DNA of 64,000 nt, taken from positions 10,693,875 to 10,757,874 of the forward strand of contig NC_133300.1 in the NCBI RefSeq assembly GCF_005239225.2, read 5' to 3'. The first letter of the stretch is position 1; each line of letters begins with the position of its first letter. The position numbers and the translations under genes are program-made. Of this stretch, positions 25,976-38,139 are shown piece after piece. The DNA is from Populus alba. Lineage: Eukaryota; Streptophyta; Magnoliopsida; Malpighiales; Salicaceae. Under the pieces are notes generated by a model that saw only the letters and a program-made list of their open reading frames with translations, had not been told where the DNA came from and made no database searches.

Positions 25976-26127
25976 GTGAGAACCATAGCAAATGGGCACC
26001 CAATTATGAAGGTCCCTATGTAATAAAGAAGGCATTCTCTGGAGGAGCATTGATACTGACAGGAATGGATGGAGAAGATTTGAGTAGGCTAGTGAATTCT
26101 GATTCTGTAAAGAAATATTATCCATGA
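25976..26127 (+). pseudogene. Ty3/gypsy pol C-terminal fragment fused to an LTR end
   Basis: Starting directly after the LTR terminus, about 50 codons read SKWAPNYEGPYV, KKAFSGGAL and GMDGEDLSRLVNSDSVKKYY, the extreme C-terminus of a gypsy integrase region. The same protein text occurs at 39900-40045. No other part of pol is present upstream, so this is a scrap left by an internal deletion or recombination at the LTR edge. Confidence 0.8.
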
Positions 26128-26836
26128 TTGTATAAGTTCTCATCACATCAATAAAAGTTTTTGCCAAGAAATTCACTTTGCATATCTTTTCTCTCTCTAA
26201 TAAATGTTTATTGATATCAAAGAATCAGTAAATACACCCTTGAAGCCTTGTATAATCTCATAAAATCTTTTCTTCTAGTGAAATTTTTGAAAAATTGAGC
26301 TTGCTTTTTTATTTCAAAGATATTTTTTTATGTTTATTTAAAACAACATTTTGACATTCTACTTGTAGAATAATAAAAAAAAAATGAATCAAGCAACTCC
26401 TTCATAAAGGTGACCCAAACTCTAAAAAGAAAAAGAAAAAAAAGAAATGAATAAATACCCTTACCCAATAACTCTTGAATCATGTGTTTTTAAATGTATG
26501 AATAATGGTATGTAGTGAACTTGTTGCTCATAACTCATGAAATACATCTTTGCAAAGACTAAACCATCACACTATATGAGGTTAAAGTTTATTGATCATA
26601 ACTGCTTACACTTGAAATGAGGAAAGCCATATTTTCTGAAAATGATGAAGATACCCTACAAAGTCTACCACTTAATGTACGTGACCAAACACTCATGCAC
26701 GTGTAAAAAGAGAATAAAAGCAAGAAAAGAAAAGAGAAGAAAAGGAAACAAAACAAAACAAAAGAAACAAAAGTTAGATAAAATGAAAAATGAAAAGAGA
26801 AAATAAAATAAATATTATAATTTATACAAGAATTTA
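26128..26836. other. Non-coding retroelement DNA between the two inverted LTRs
   Basis: No coding sequence. The first part is probably the 3' untranslated region after the pol scrap. The A/G-rich part near 26700-26820 would be, on the minus strand, the leader after the primer-binding site of the right-hand element. Confidence 0.5.
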
Positions 26837-26856
26837 CCTCCCTGGCAACGGCGCCA
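26837..26856 (-). promoter_or_regulatory. Primer-binding site of the minus-strand gypsy element
   Basis: Read on the minus strand this is TGGCGCCGTTGCCAGGGAGG, six bases inside the LTR end. The word TGGCGCCGTTGCC is the common primer-binding site of many plant gypsy elements. It fixes the orientation of the right-hand LTR as a 5' LTR reading leftward. Confidence 0.8.
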
Positions 26857-26862
26857 AAAACT

Positions 26863-28688
26863 TGACACGACCAAAAGATTGATGTCTTCTCCCAAGTGCA
26901 GGAGTGTCGAAGTAATAAATAACCCGGCAAAACCGGGGTCGAACCACAAAGAGGTTAATTGTTTAAATTATAAATAACAAGACAACAACAAGAATAATAA
27001 TAACAATAGTAGTAATAGTAATAATAATAGTAATAGTAATAGTAATAATACTCAGTATGTGGCGTTGTTATACCTGAGAATGATCTAAAAGATCGGGTCA
27101 CAGGTTTCCAACCTATATACTAAGTATTATGAAAAGATCAAAGAGATATATTATATAATATAAACAGAATGTAAATAATAATAATAATAATAATAATAAT
27201 AGCAGCAGCAGCAGCAGTAGTAGTAATAACAATAATAATAATAAAAGAAGAAGATGAAGAAATTAATGAGAACTTTGAGATGAAAGATTAATGTAAGGAT
27301 TAAACAATGATAAAAACAAATGTCAAGGTTAGATGATCCACCAATGGTATTTCAAACAAGTATAGTATAAACTCTTATTACTCAATTTGAAAACCACACA
27401 CAAAAGAGGTTCCAATAAGATGATTTGTCATTAATAGCTCATTATAAATTATAAATATGATTATATTAATTATCTTATTTACATAACACCAAACTTTTAA
27501 ATATTGTCAGGAATTCATGATATTAACTGATGTTAACAACAAATCAAGTTCCTTTCATAGCCCAGGTGTAGGTTGGGCTATGAGAGTGTCAAGCATTTGT
27601 TGTCCCAAATGTTATAAAAAACAAATCTAGATTAACCATTTAACAAGCAAGGTATTAAGAATTAGTAAGATAAAAAGATAAGACATGTTAATATTAAACA
27701 TTAAGGTCCATGTTGAGTTTACACCATACTTATTCTTACACCATTAGTGTAACCTTTTCACCTTGACATAATAAACTTAGCTAAACATAATGAAGAAGAG
27801 AAACATAAATAAACAAAACAAGAACATAAGTAAGATACAAGTTAACTAAGGAAAGGAAAGGAAATGAAAAGCATAAACAAGAAATTAATAAAAGCAAAAC
27901 TTAAGAATTACAAAAAATATAAAGAGAGAAATAAAGAGCATGAACTTGATCTGAACAACCAAGCCCCCAAATACATGGCAAATGCCTCCTTTTATAGGCC
28001 AAAATTCAGAATTATTGATTTGATGACTAATTGTTGAGTGGGTGACCAACTCTTGACTTTGTGAAAATCTTTATCTTCTTGTCTGAATAAAACGAAAATG
28101 CTAGCATCAGAACTAGGTCCACTTGAAAACATGAAAGTTGCATGAAATTTCCTTAACAAATTTGTGTAAAACTTTAAGGTGATTTGGACTTCTAGAACTC
28201 CAGATATGGGCCAAACACTGAATAGTGTTCGGGCTGCAGGACAGATTCGGACTTCTCCGTTGTTGCTAAAATTTGGACTTGAAAACGGCCTTCTTAGATC
28301 TTGATGAAAAGATGAAAGTTGTAGGCCTATGTCTTACTGAATCTGTGTAAATATTTGAGGTCATTTGGACATCTAGAACTCAAGATATGACCCAAACACC
28401 GAACAGTGTTTTAGTTTGGACTGCACCAACATCTCTTTTCTAAGTTTCACCCTCTGTTTATCTTCACAAATTTCAGTAGTTGAATTCATCAATCAATCCT
28501 TTGATTTATGTGATAGGCCTGCATTTAATATGAACATTTACCATATATTAGGGCATTTTATAGTATTAGACTTGTTATTATAAAACATGCTTTAGTTAAG
28601 GAGTTATTGATACTTTAAGTGCAAAATGATGATATAAAACCTTGATAAATATGCACTTTTAAGTACTAATCAATCTCATTGCCAAACA
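26863..28688 (-). mobile_element. 5' LTR of a Ty3/gypsy element (minus orientation)
   Basis: Inverted partner of the LTR at 24242-25975. On the minus strand it starts near TGTTTGGCAATG (28688) and ends GGTCGTGTCA (26863), next to the primer-binding site. A TATA-like box, CCTATAAAAGG, lies near 27990-28000 on the minus strand. Triplet microsatellites (TAA/CAG types) lie at 27005-27060 and 27177-27245. Its internal region is almost wholly missing and no matching 3' LTR in the same orientation is in the window. Confidence 0.75.
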
Positions 28689-30630
28689 CAAGAGTAAATA
28701 ATCTCTTTTTCCAAGAAAGAAAATAACCAAGGAGTTGCAAGATTTCAAAAGCAAATTGTTTTAGACTCACATCGAAATAATTTTTTTAAAAAAAAAATGC
28801 AAGATCAAGATTTCAAGATTCATTCTAGAGCCATATTCCTTCACCAAACTGAAAAAAGGATAGAAATGAGAAAATGGCCTCTTAAAACCATTATTTATCT
28901 AAGTCGCTGACAGAGCATACTTAGGGGCAATGACCAATACAAGAGAACAACATTGTGTTTAGAAGGAAAAATTCTAGAAAAAGGAGATGTTAATTTCCTT
29001 CAACAAGACAAGGGGCCATTTTGGTTTATAAAGGACTGCTTCATCCTTTCAGCTAGTGACACCGAATGTTTTTAGCAGTGAGACGAAGGGTAATGAATGA
29101 TCCTCTCAAATTATTTGACGAGTCAGAAAATCTTTCGCAAGCAAGTGTGACACGATGGGCACCACAAAGGCTGAGTTGTGCAAACAAGTCTAGAAATAGA
29201 CTTACATGGGCTCACTCGAGTGGGCTAAAGAGCCAAACAACAAAGATGACCCAAATCAGAGGTAGCAAGTCTTCATCAATCAAACAACAAGAAGATTAAG
29301 AAGACATGGGGACTTATATTTTAAATCAGGTAAAGATGCATGCATATCATCTAAACTTTGAGACATTGGACAATGATTTTTGCAAATTTCATTAGAGAAA
29401 AATTCTAAACGGAATCCATTAAGTGGAAGGCTAACGTGAAATGGCGAGCATTGAAATTGCTTTTGAAAAATTTTTACTTTTGAGAATTTTTGAACCTGGG
29501 CAGGCCGCCCATGAGAATAAGGCCACCTGGAAAATCTATGTATTTTTCCACCACCTTTGATCTTCCATTCCTGAGGTAGTGCATTTCCTATCCTACCTCC
29601 TTTTGAGTACGCCTTCGAGCCCTCACCGAGTCAAATATATTCAATAATAATAAAAATAAAAATTTTAAAATATTAAAAACAAAATCAAAATTTTCAAAGC
29701 GCATTTTAAAAATATTTGTGGGTACCTCACATGTTTTTCCAACTATTTTACATAATATTACGATGTAAACTTACACTATAAGATATATATACCCAATATT
29801 AAAAATATCCGGTTTTCTCCAGAACTTAAAAATATCCAAAAATTTTGAAAATTCAAAAAATAAACTTTCATATATATAAAAATGTGTTTGGTTTTCATGC
29901 ATACGGCTAAGTCCTCAGGGTTTTTCATGCATATTTTTTATTAAAAAAAAAAGAAGATAAAACCATCTTTTTTATCATGTTTTTAAAAATTCAAAAATAG
30001 AATCGTAATCGGTTTATGGTTATTAATTAGGGTTTGGTCAAAATACAAAAAAACTTAATATAATTAGTTTGTCATTCAAAAATGCAATGTCTTAGCTATA
30101 TTGAAGAAATAAATAAGTTTTAGAACAATTAAGATTTAATAAATAAGATAGAGACTTCTTCACGAAAGAAAATCTATCTTGGATCTTAGAAAAAAGACCA
30201 ACAAATAGAAACATGGCCTAGAATAACAATTAAACAACAATGCAGCTTACCTTAGGTAAAGTGTACTAGGAGTGATGCCTATTTCCCTTGCAAAACTAGT
30301 TTCTTACCTGGACTCTCGCAAACCATTGAGTTTTCTAGTGACTATAACACCAAGTGATGACTCTTGAACCTTATAATCATTATTTTATACTTAAATCCAA
30401 AACCCCTTTTCAACACACTCAGGAGGCAAATCCATCATTTGATGCCATGCTAGAAATTGGAAAATCCAAAACCCATTTTCAACACACTCACGTTACAACA
30501 GTGTTATTGTTCTTATTCAAGCTCGAAATTGGAAAATCCCTAATTTGAAGGAAGTTAGGGTTTAAGCTAATTTTGGGATTTATGTTAATTTATTAAATTG
30601 GTGGTGAATTATGATGTTAAATCATGAAAT
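28689..30630. other. Non-coding retroelement debris
   Basis: No gene recognised. A GGCCGCCCATGAGAATAAGG word near 29505 is a stray relative of the tandem array at 33990-34960. A segment at 30240-30370 (GCTTACCTTAGGTAAAGTG, then TTTTCTAGTGACTATAACAC) is another copy of the LTR 3'-end motif seen at 37915-38045. Confidence 0.5.
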
Positions 30631-30835
30631 AAATTTTAATTAGTATGATGTAAAAGTCAAATGCACTTCATATGAATTAATTTCAAAGAAATTGGAAGGT
30701 TTCAATTCTTGAACATTAAGGATTTATGTATGTGGAAATTTGGATCTTTTAAGGTGAAATTAGGATGTGAAATTGATTTTGGAATGATTAAATTTGGTGA
30801 TTTACATCTAAAATTCAAAAAGCTCTAATTTTTTT
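30631..30835. repeat. Direct repeat copy A, about 205 bases
   Basis: Matches 32496-32713 in the same orientation: it starts TTAATTAGTATGATGTA, runs through GGATTTATG and GGAATGATTAAATTTGGTGA, and ends CTCTAATTTTTT. The copies differ by scattered substitutions and a short insertion. No coding sequence. The repeat could be a segmental duplication or an old LTR fragment. Confidence 0.75.
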
Positions 30836-32495
30836 TTTAATTTGTTATCCAAAAAAATTGACTTTAATAACAAAACAATTAATTTATTAATTAAGTTCCC
30901 ATCAAAACAACTGAATTTAATCCAATTTTATTAATTATGTTCCCAATTTTAATTAAATTGAAAAACATAGCAACAACACAAAGTAATCTAACAATCACAA
31001 TCAATTTTTCCCCAAATTAGCTAAACTAGTAATTCAATCGTTTTTTACAAAAAGCTATAATTGACCATACGTTTCTCCATTCATTTCTCATACATTTTAA
31101 TTCCAACAAAATTTCAAAATAAACAGCAATTTAACAATCCGACATCAAAATTAAAAAAAAATATATTCAACTTAGTTAGATGGTTGATCACCCATGAGAA
31201 TTTATTTTTTAATAATTTAGACAATTATTTAAACTCACAATTCATCAACTAATACATCATATTATAAAAATTAATCAAACCTAAATTCTCTCAAATATCT
31301 AATCTTTTGGTCGATTACTAAGTACAAAAGAGCCAATGTTTTTTTTATTTAATGTTTCTTTCAATTTGTTGTCATTCTAACCATTCGCCTACCAATCAAC
31401 TAATAATTCATTAAAACAATCATTCCCCAAAAATAACATAAACACTAGAATTGAATTTTGAAGGTTTTCGTCCTCCCATCTCAAAATCAACAAAACAAAG
31501 AAATTAACTATAAAAATAATCTTACCCATAATAAATTAACTCAATTTAAGAAGTTCCAACACAAATTTTCCACAAATCTTAAACTCTTAAATATCACTTT
31601 CTCTCTCTATTCCCCCAACTCTTACTCTCTCTCTCACTAACGTTAGTGTTTACTTGATAATTTAAGTAGAATTTACATTTACCCAACTTCAACCTGTGAT
31701 CATGAGAAAATGAAGAGAAAATAAAAGACTTGGAGCTCCACGGGCCAAAAATGGCTTTTGAGGCCGGCAATTTGGCTTTAATTGGAGGTGGGGAAAGCTT
31801 TTCATTTATATTTACCAAAATGCCACCTTTTATTATTTAGATGCAATTCAGTAAAATAATCTCATCCATCGATAATTCTTTCCTTTCGTGCAACAAACCT
31901 TTTATTATTTCATCCGAGTTTTCATTAAAAAAAACCGCGTCCATCGATAATTCAGTAAATTTTCCACCCTTAATCATAAAAAAAACTTGCTAAAATCTTT
32001 ATTATTTTTAGGGGTTTACACCGATAGTTGGTATTTTTCAAGCACAAATTTATACATTAATTTATTTAGAGTTTCATTATGATTTTCTAAGTATTTTCAC
32101 CCCATTCATGAAAATTTTCTCTTAAAAAATTATTTTATCTAGTTAGAATTCACTCAATTTATTATATAATTTACATTCTCTTCTCCTTATAAAATTTTAT
32201 CTGCGAAACTTTCAACTCATACCTTCACTTGAGAACAAGTTTAGGTGCTTGCCATCAAAGCGTAAAAATCTAGTGAAGGCATCAAGAATGACAAGAAAGA
32301 CAAGGATGCCTGGAATCACAAGGAAGGCCACTATAAGAGGAATTACAACAAGTATATTGCAACTTTAAGGGCTAGGAAGCTTACTGAAGCTTCTGTATGT
32401 TTATGGTTAAAAATTATCCTTCTACTTCACATTCACATAGTAGTTCTTATTATGGGATACCAAGTATAATTTTTATTTGTAATAATGTGCAGGAA
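30836..32495. other. AT-rich DNA between the direct repeats
   Basis: No gene recognised. A short protein-like run (about 32270-32390, including KDKDAWNHKEGHYKRNY) sits just before a GT, but it has no start, partner exon or family I recognise. Confidence 0.35.
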
Positions 32496-32713
32496 ATTAA
32501 ATTTAATTAGTATGATGTAGAAGTCAATTGCACTTTATATGAATTAGTTTCAAAGAAATACAAGGTTTTTTCTTGAACTTTAAGGATTTATGTTCATTGC
32601 ATGTAATGTGGAGATTTGGATCTTTTAGTGTGAAATTAGGGTATGAAAGTGATTTGGGAATGATTAAATTTGGTGATTTACATATAAAATTAAAAGGCTC
32701 TAATTTTTTAATT
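32496..32713. repeat. Direct repeat copy B
   Basis: Partner of 30631-30835, 1.9 kb downstream in the same orientation. It carries a small insertion (CATTGCATGTAATG) that copy A lacks. Confidence 0.75.
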
Positions 32714-33028
32714 TTACGGTTTGAGTAAAAATTTAATGGAAAATGCCTAATTGTGACATTATGATTTATTGAAGGGATACTAAGACTTGAATGAGTATTT
32801 TAGCTAAAATGATACAATATAAATATGGGAAATGGGAAATGAAAAATTTAGTGCCAGCTATGGGAATAATTTAAGGGGTTTTGGGGAAGAATTCATATAA
32901 GTATATGACACTTAATGTTTTAACGATGCTGGAAATGTTGACGAATTGTGTTGAATGTCTTACTGTGTTTTGTCAAAAGTGTATTTAGGATAATTAATTT
33001 TATTATAAAGGATGGAAAATTGCATATT

Positions 33029-33288
33029 CAACTAAGATATCAAACAATGTGTTTGGTTGCATGAGAAATGGGAAGTTTTCTAAATATGTCTAAAATCTTT
33101 GGGATTCTTGTTGTTATATTGTTTGAAAAAAAATGTGTTTGAGATTGTGAACACTGACTGGATGCCTGCAAACACGGTGCTAAGAAGGCTAAGGATCTCA
33201 AAAACTACTAGGATGGCAGCTAAATGCTTCTTGGAACGTGAGATTCCATTTCTCATGCAACCAAACACATTGTTTGATATCTTAGTTG
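33029..33288. repeat. Foldback with perfect 43-base inverted arms
   Basis: Arms 33029-33071 and 33246-33288 are exact reverse complements over 43 bases, starting CAACTAAGATATCAAACAAT, with a 174-base loop. Transcripts would form a long perfect stem. No target duplication is obvious. It may be a recent MITE-like foldback or a small-RNA-producing inverted duplication. Confidence 0.85.
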
Positions 33289-33393
33289 GAGATAATTAAT
33301 GACTAAGGAGATGATTCCATCAATTGGAGAGAACCAAACTAAATCTAAACTTGATATATTTTTGCACACCACATTGGGGGCAAGAAGTGCACA

Positions 33394-34037
33394 TAGGGGT
33401 ACATAGTGAACTAAAGCCCAACATTAAAGGGATATCATAAAAAAAAAAAAAAAAAAAAAAAGCCATTTGAAGCACCTTTATGAGAAATGATTTCATTGAA
33501 AGTTTTAGTTTTCATGAACAAAACCATTTTTTTTTTTCTTAGTTTTCCTCTAAAAAATAGTTTCTCAAAAATGGAAAAGGCAATTAAAACATCGACAGAA
33601 GTATACTACGAAGCAATGTTCAATGGAGCAAGAAAGAGCCCCATAAGAAACTAGAGATCTCTTCACCAAGTATAAAAAGGATAGGAAATGTAGCGCGTGG
33701 AGCATATTCTAGTTCAAGAGGATAGGTCGGGCAAACAAATGAAAACAGGAGCTCAAAGAAGGCTACAACAAAAAGGGGGACCTATGTTTCCAAAAATAAG
33801 TAAACAAAAACATGCATGCTATACACTAACCTAGTAGGAAAGGTGTGACGAAAAGCAAATAGTTCCAAGTTTTTGGGACTCGCTCATATACAGAATCTTA
33901 GGTCAACAGAACTACGGAAAATAATATGAATTGTGAACCAACATTATTTCATTCCTCAAGGTAAGATAATTTCTTTTGAAATTCAAAACGGGCAAGTCAC
34001 CCAATATTGAGACCCAAAAAAAAAACATGGAGTTTCT
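33394..34037. repeat. Left arm of a long inverted repeat (partner 45076-45714)
   Basis: About 640 bases match 45076-45714 in reverse orientation. Shared words include GGTACATAGTGAAC, AAAAAGGATAGGAAATGTA, GATAGGTCGGGCAAACAAAT and GAAAGGTGTGACGAAA. No open frame of note. Probably part of a gypsy 3' untranslated region. Confidence 0.8.
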
Positions 34038-34960
34038 ATATATATATATATATATCTTTAAAAGGGGTAGGTCTCCATATATTGAGACCCCTTTTAAAAT
34101 CCTTTTCAAATTTCAACACGGATAGGTCGTCCGTTACAAAGAAATCATTTTTTATGGGTAAGTCACCCATTAGAATAAGACCATTCTCCAATTTTATTTT
34201 ATTTTTACCTGGATAGGTCACCCATTATAATGAGGTCATTCTTTCCCTAGGTAAGTCACCCATAAGAATGAGACCACTCTTCCCATTTTCCACTTGGGTA
34301 GGTCATCCATCACAATGAGACCATCATTTTTTTTTCTGGATAGGTCACCCATTAGAATGAGACCATTTTACATTTTTTTTTTTTTACCTAGGTAGGTCAC
34401 CCATAAGAATAAGACCACTCTTCCCCATTTTCACTTAGGTAGGTCACCCATCACAATGAGACCATCATTTTTTTCTGGGTAGGTCACCAATTAGAATAAA
34501 ACCATTCTCCATCTTTTTTTTTACCTAGGTAGGTCACCCATTATAATGAGGTCATCCTTCCCCTATGTAGGTTACCTATAAGAATGAGACCACTCTTCCC
34601 CTTTTCCACTTGGGTAGGCCACCCATCATAATGAGACCATCATTTTTTTCTGGGTAGGTCACCCATTAAAATAAGACCATTCTTCATCTTTTTTTTACCT
34701 GGGTAGGTCACCCATTATAATAAAGTCATCCTTCCCCTGTGTAGGTCACCCATAAGAATGAGACCATTCTTCCCCTTTTCCATTTGGGTAGGTCATCCAT
34801 CACAATGAGACCATCATTTTTTCTAGGTAGGTCACCCATTAGAATGAGACCATTCTTCATCCTTTTTTTTACCTAGGTAGGTCACCCATAAAAATGAGAC
34901 CACCCTTCCCCTTTTCCACTTGGGGAGGTCACCCGTCATAATGAGACTACACATATATTT
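33985..34960 (+). repeat. Tandem array with higher-order structure (about 21 monomers)
   Basis: A core GGTAGGTCACCCATTAGAAT followed by GAGACCATTC recurs about 21 times at 38-55 base steps. Four monomer types alternate (ending ...ACCATTC, ...GTCATCC, ...ACCACTC and ...ACCATCA). Between 34477 and 34950 they make a higher-order unit of about 174 bases. Intervening sequence is T-rich and itself repeated, so this is a satellite-like array in retroelement DNA and not CRISPR. Confidence 0.9.
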
Positions 34961-34964
34961 TTGT

Positions 34965-35150
34965 ATTGGTTGTGGTTAAAGGAGATCGCTAGATAGGATC
35001 TCAGGTTAACCCAACCACACACAGAGTTTAGTTTTGGTTAAAGGGAATCACCAAATGGGATTTCAGGTTAACCAAGTTACACACTGACTTTGCTTTGGAT
35101 TAAAGGAGATCGCCAGATGGGATCTAAGGTTAACCCAATCAAAAGGGCAG
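34965..35150 (+). repeat. Second tandem array, unit about 63 bases (three units)
   Basis: Units of the form GGTTAAAGGAGATCGCC..GATGGGATCTCAGGTTAACC alternate with a GGGAATCACC variant. The same repeat, in the same orientation, forms a longer array at 44250-44930. It is followed by a degenerate third repeat (35150-35320, GAAAATAGACC words). Confidence 0.85.
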
Positions 35151-35439
35151 GTCGCCTATGAAAATAGACCAGCATGCGTATGTGGGTATGTCACCCCTGA
35201 AAATAGAACAGGTTTGAGTATGTGTGGACAAGTCGTCTGTGAAAAAAGACCAAATCTTCTTCTAAAAAAAAGGGGGGGTAAGGTCACCCATGATAATGAG
35301 ACAATTTTCTTTTAAAAAATGAAGTCCTTGGATGAGTGGATCACTTAGCAAGAAATGAAGACTTTTTTTATTTACAAGCTTACTATGCAAAACATTGAGG
35401 AGTTTTGGTTCGTAAGCATTGTAAAAAGAGGGCATCTAT

Positions 35440-38105
35440 TGCTACCCAATTTTTGACCCATGTTTTGATAAATTTAAAAAAATAATAATATTATTAATAA
35501 AAAATAAAGGTTTACAAGTGGCGATAACCTAGAGCATCAGGGGCTAATATTAAAGAAGCAATATGTCAAGGAGATAATTTTTTGAATCATATATAATTAT
35601 TGCAATATAAAAATAACATAGATATATGATTTGATTCGTGCTGGTTGTGGAAAATAATCACTACAATATAAAATACTATATATATAGGATTTGTTGGTGC
35701 TAGTTATAGAAGATAATCTCTCTGCAATAATTATTGTAATATTTCCTTGAATAGCACATGTAGAGATTTTTTATATAAATAAACCTCTACTATAATAAAA
35801 AGAGAGGAGAAAAATATTCAGACGGAGTGAGAAAATTTACAAGGGAGTAATTTTGAAGACAAAAATTAGGGAAACCACAAAACCCTAAACCCATTTATGT
35901 TAAGCCAACCAGCTACCCGCCCTCCTTTAATAAAATAAAAAAAATAGAGATCCGCAGCCCAAGGTCCCCCATCTTCTTCTCCTAACTCCATTTCTCCATC
36001 TCAGTCACTGCACCCCCACAGCACTAACACTCCCTTCTCCCCGATTCCAGCCTTTTCCCTTCGATTTCTTTCTCCCCTCAGCTATCCAAATAGCACACCA
36101 GCCTCTCTGCCTTTCCATCCTTTCTTCATCCCCACACTTTCCAGTCATCGCTCACTCCGACTCCGACTCCTAGAATCATAGCCTCTCATCTCCATCTTCA
36201 TAGATTTTCTTCCCTTTTCCAAGCCAGCCATCACCATTCCCCCATCCTTTTCTCCTCTCTCAGCCAACAACACAAAGCCACTCCCTCATAAAACCCAATT
36301 GATTCTTCAAGACCAGAGACAACCACTTCCCACCAACCAAACCAGGTCTCCCTTCCTTTCTTCTTCTTGTCCCAGCCAAACCCCAATTGATTCTTCAAGA
36401 CCAGAGACAACCACTTCCCACCAACCAAACCAGGTCTCCATCTCTACCAGCCACCATCGTAGCCCTCTTTATAACCGCCAAATCAGACACCAGAAGAAGG
36501 GAAGATCAATAAACCATGACTGAAAACAGACCCAAAAACAGATCTGAAAAGGAGAAGAAAAAAAAAAAACTAAAATCAAATGTTGTTTGTGCATTTTTTT
36601 TCTTGTTGCAGGTGAAGGTGATCCTCACCGTCGATGCATAAAGGAAGGGGAGAGAAGACGTTCCAGATCTCTCTGTTCGCTTGGACTATCTTGCAGCGGC
36701 GCGTGAACCCACAGACCGCCAGCCATGGTGGCGCGTGGAGGAGACGCGCCGCCACTGTTTTGTGATCCAGAAGCCTTCCCAGCAGTTTTCCTTGATTTTT
36801 TTAAGGGCTATTATGTAATTTTTTATTTGTGTGATGTGTTTGTTTGTTTTATTTTAAATTTTGTTATTTGTAATTATGTATATGGATACGAGAAAAAACA
36901 TAATAAAAAAAGAGATGTGTGTGTGTGTGTGTTTTTTTTTTATGTATGTTATTGAATTATAAAATCAAAAAGACAAAAAACTTTTAATTTAATGTTTTAA
37001 TTTGTATATGGTCAAGTATCTGAAGAACAAATAAAATCATGTTGTATTTCCCGTGAAAATATAAGAACACGTTTCTACATATTTTTTCAGATTTAATAAT
37101 TGATTTATTAAAGCCTTAAGAATTTGACTAATATGTGGTTTGTTGACTTTAATTGCGATTAAAGGTGATGTTTGTGTTTTTTAACGAAGAAAATATATAA
37201 AAAAAAATTTATGTGTTGCATACAACCAATATCCTAACATGTTTTTAACGTTCTTTTTATATAAAAAAATATTGGAAGATTTGAAAATGTGTTTTCACAT
37301 AAATTTCTTAAACACAAATTATTTTCTTGCATTTCTGGATTTTTACAACATATTTGTAAAACTCTAAAGGGTGTTAGCCAATATTTCAAAAAATATAAAA
37401 ATCTTATTTTGGGGGGAATTTATTTATTATTCACTGTTAATGTTTGGATAAAGAAATTCCAAAGGGATGAGTATCCAAAATATTATTAGGAATAACTTGT
37501 TATTATTCACTGTTAATATTTGGATAAAGAAACCTTAAGTGGTAAATATCCAAAATAATTTTCCAGGAATAACAAGCCATCACGCATCCTTGAAAGAAGC
37601 CTTGATTTTAATTGAGAACATTTTAATTTTTGACTCCACAGTTTACGAGCTGTGAGAGTATGAAATACTAAGGGAAAAATGAGCTTTTAAAGCACATGGA
37701 ATCTCCTTGGATTTCTATCTTAATAAATTTAATTTGAATCAACCACAGATTTCAAGAGATCTACATTGGTTCTCCTTAGCACTTTGTAGACATATCAAAA
37801 GGTATGATCAATATTGGCCAAGGGTTCTTGCTTTTAGATTTTGAACCCAAATCCATTCATCATAGCAAACATATTTAAGAGAACACTAACACCATAGCAA
37901 TTATAAGGCAAATCAAACACCAAGCAGCTTACCTTAGGTAGGGCGTACTACCTTCCCTTTACGCAACCAGTCCCTTGCCTTAGAATCTCTAAAAGACCAG
38001 TTAGGTTTTCTAGTGACCATAATACTAGGTGGCGACTCCAATGAACCAATCAAGCAAAACAAATGAAAAAATCACCATCGGACGCCGCGTGGGGGACAGG
38101 CGACA
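35440..38105 (+). mobile_element. Putative long LTR (about 2.7 kb) of a Tat/Ogre-like gypsy element
   Basis: Starts TGCTACCCAATTTTTGACCC just after a purine-rich AAAAAGAGGGCAT tract that looks like a polypurine tract, and ends near GACAGGCGACA. Start and end resemble the well-delimited solo LTR at 40574-42959 (TGTCATAACCC... on its own strand), and both carry CTAGTGACCATAATACTAGG then TGGCGACTCC near the 3' end. A TATA-like TTATATAAATAAA lies near 35773. The C/T-rich leader 35940-36720 has an 88-base tandem duplication (copies from about 36293 and 36381). The first ORF-like bits are not genes. I found no matching target duplication, so the exact ends are inferred. Confidence 0.55.
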
Positions 38106-38139
38106 CCACTTATCAGAGAGCCAAGGTGACTCTGTTCCA

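Noticed and set aside
33985..34960. CRISPR-like array of regular repeats
   Set aside because: The sequences between the repeats are themselves repeated and T-rich, spacing varies, and the context is a plant retroelement. It is a tandem satellite-like array.
38027..38040. TGGCGACTCC read as a primer-binding site
   Set aside because: In the solo LTR at 40574-42959, bounded by target duplications, the same word lies inside U5, so it is not outside the LTR.
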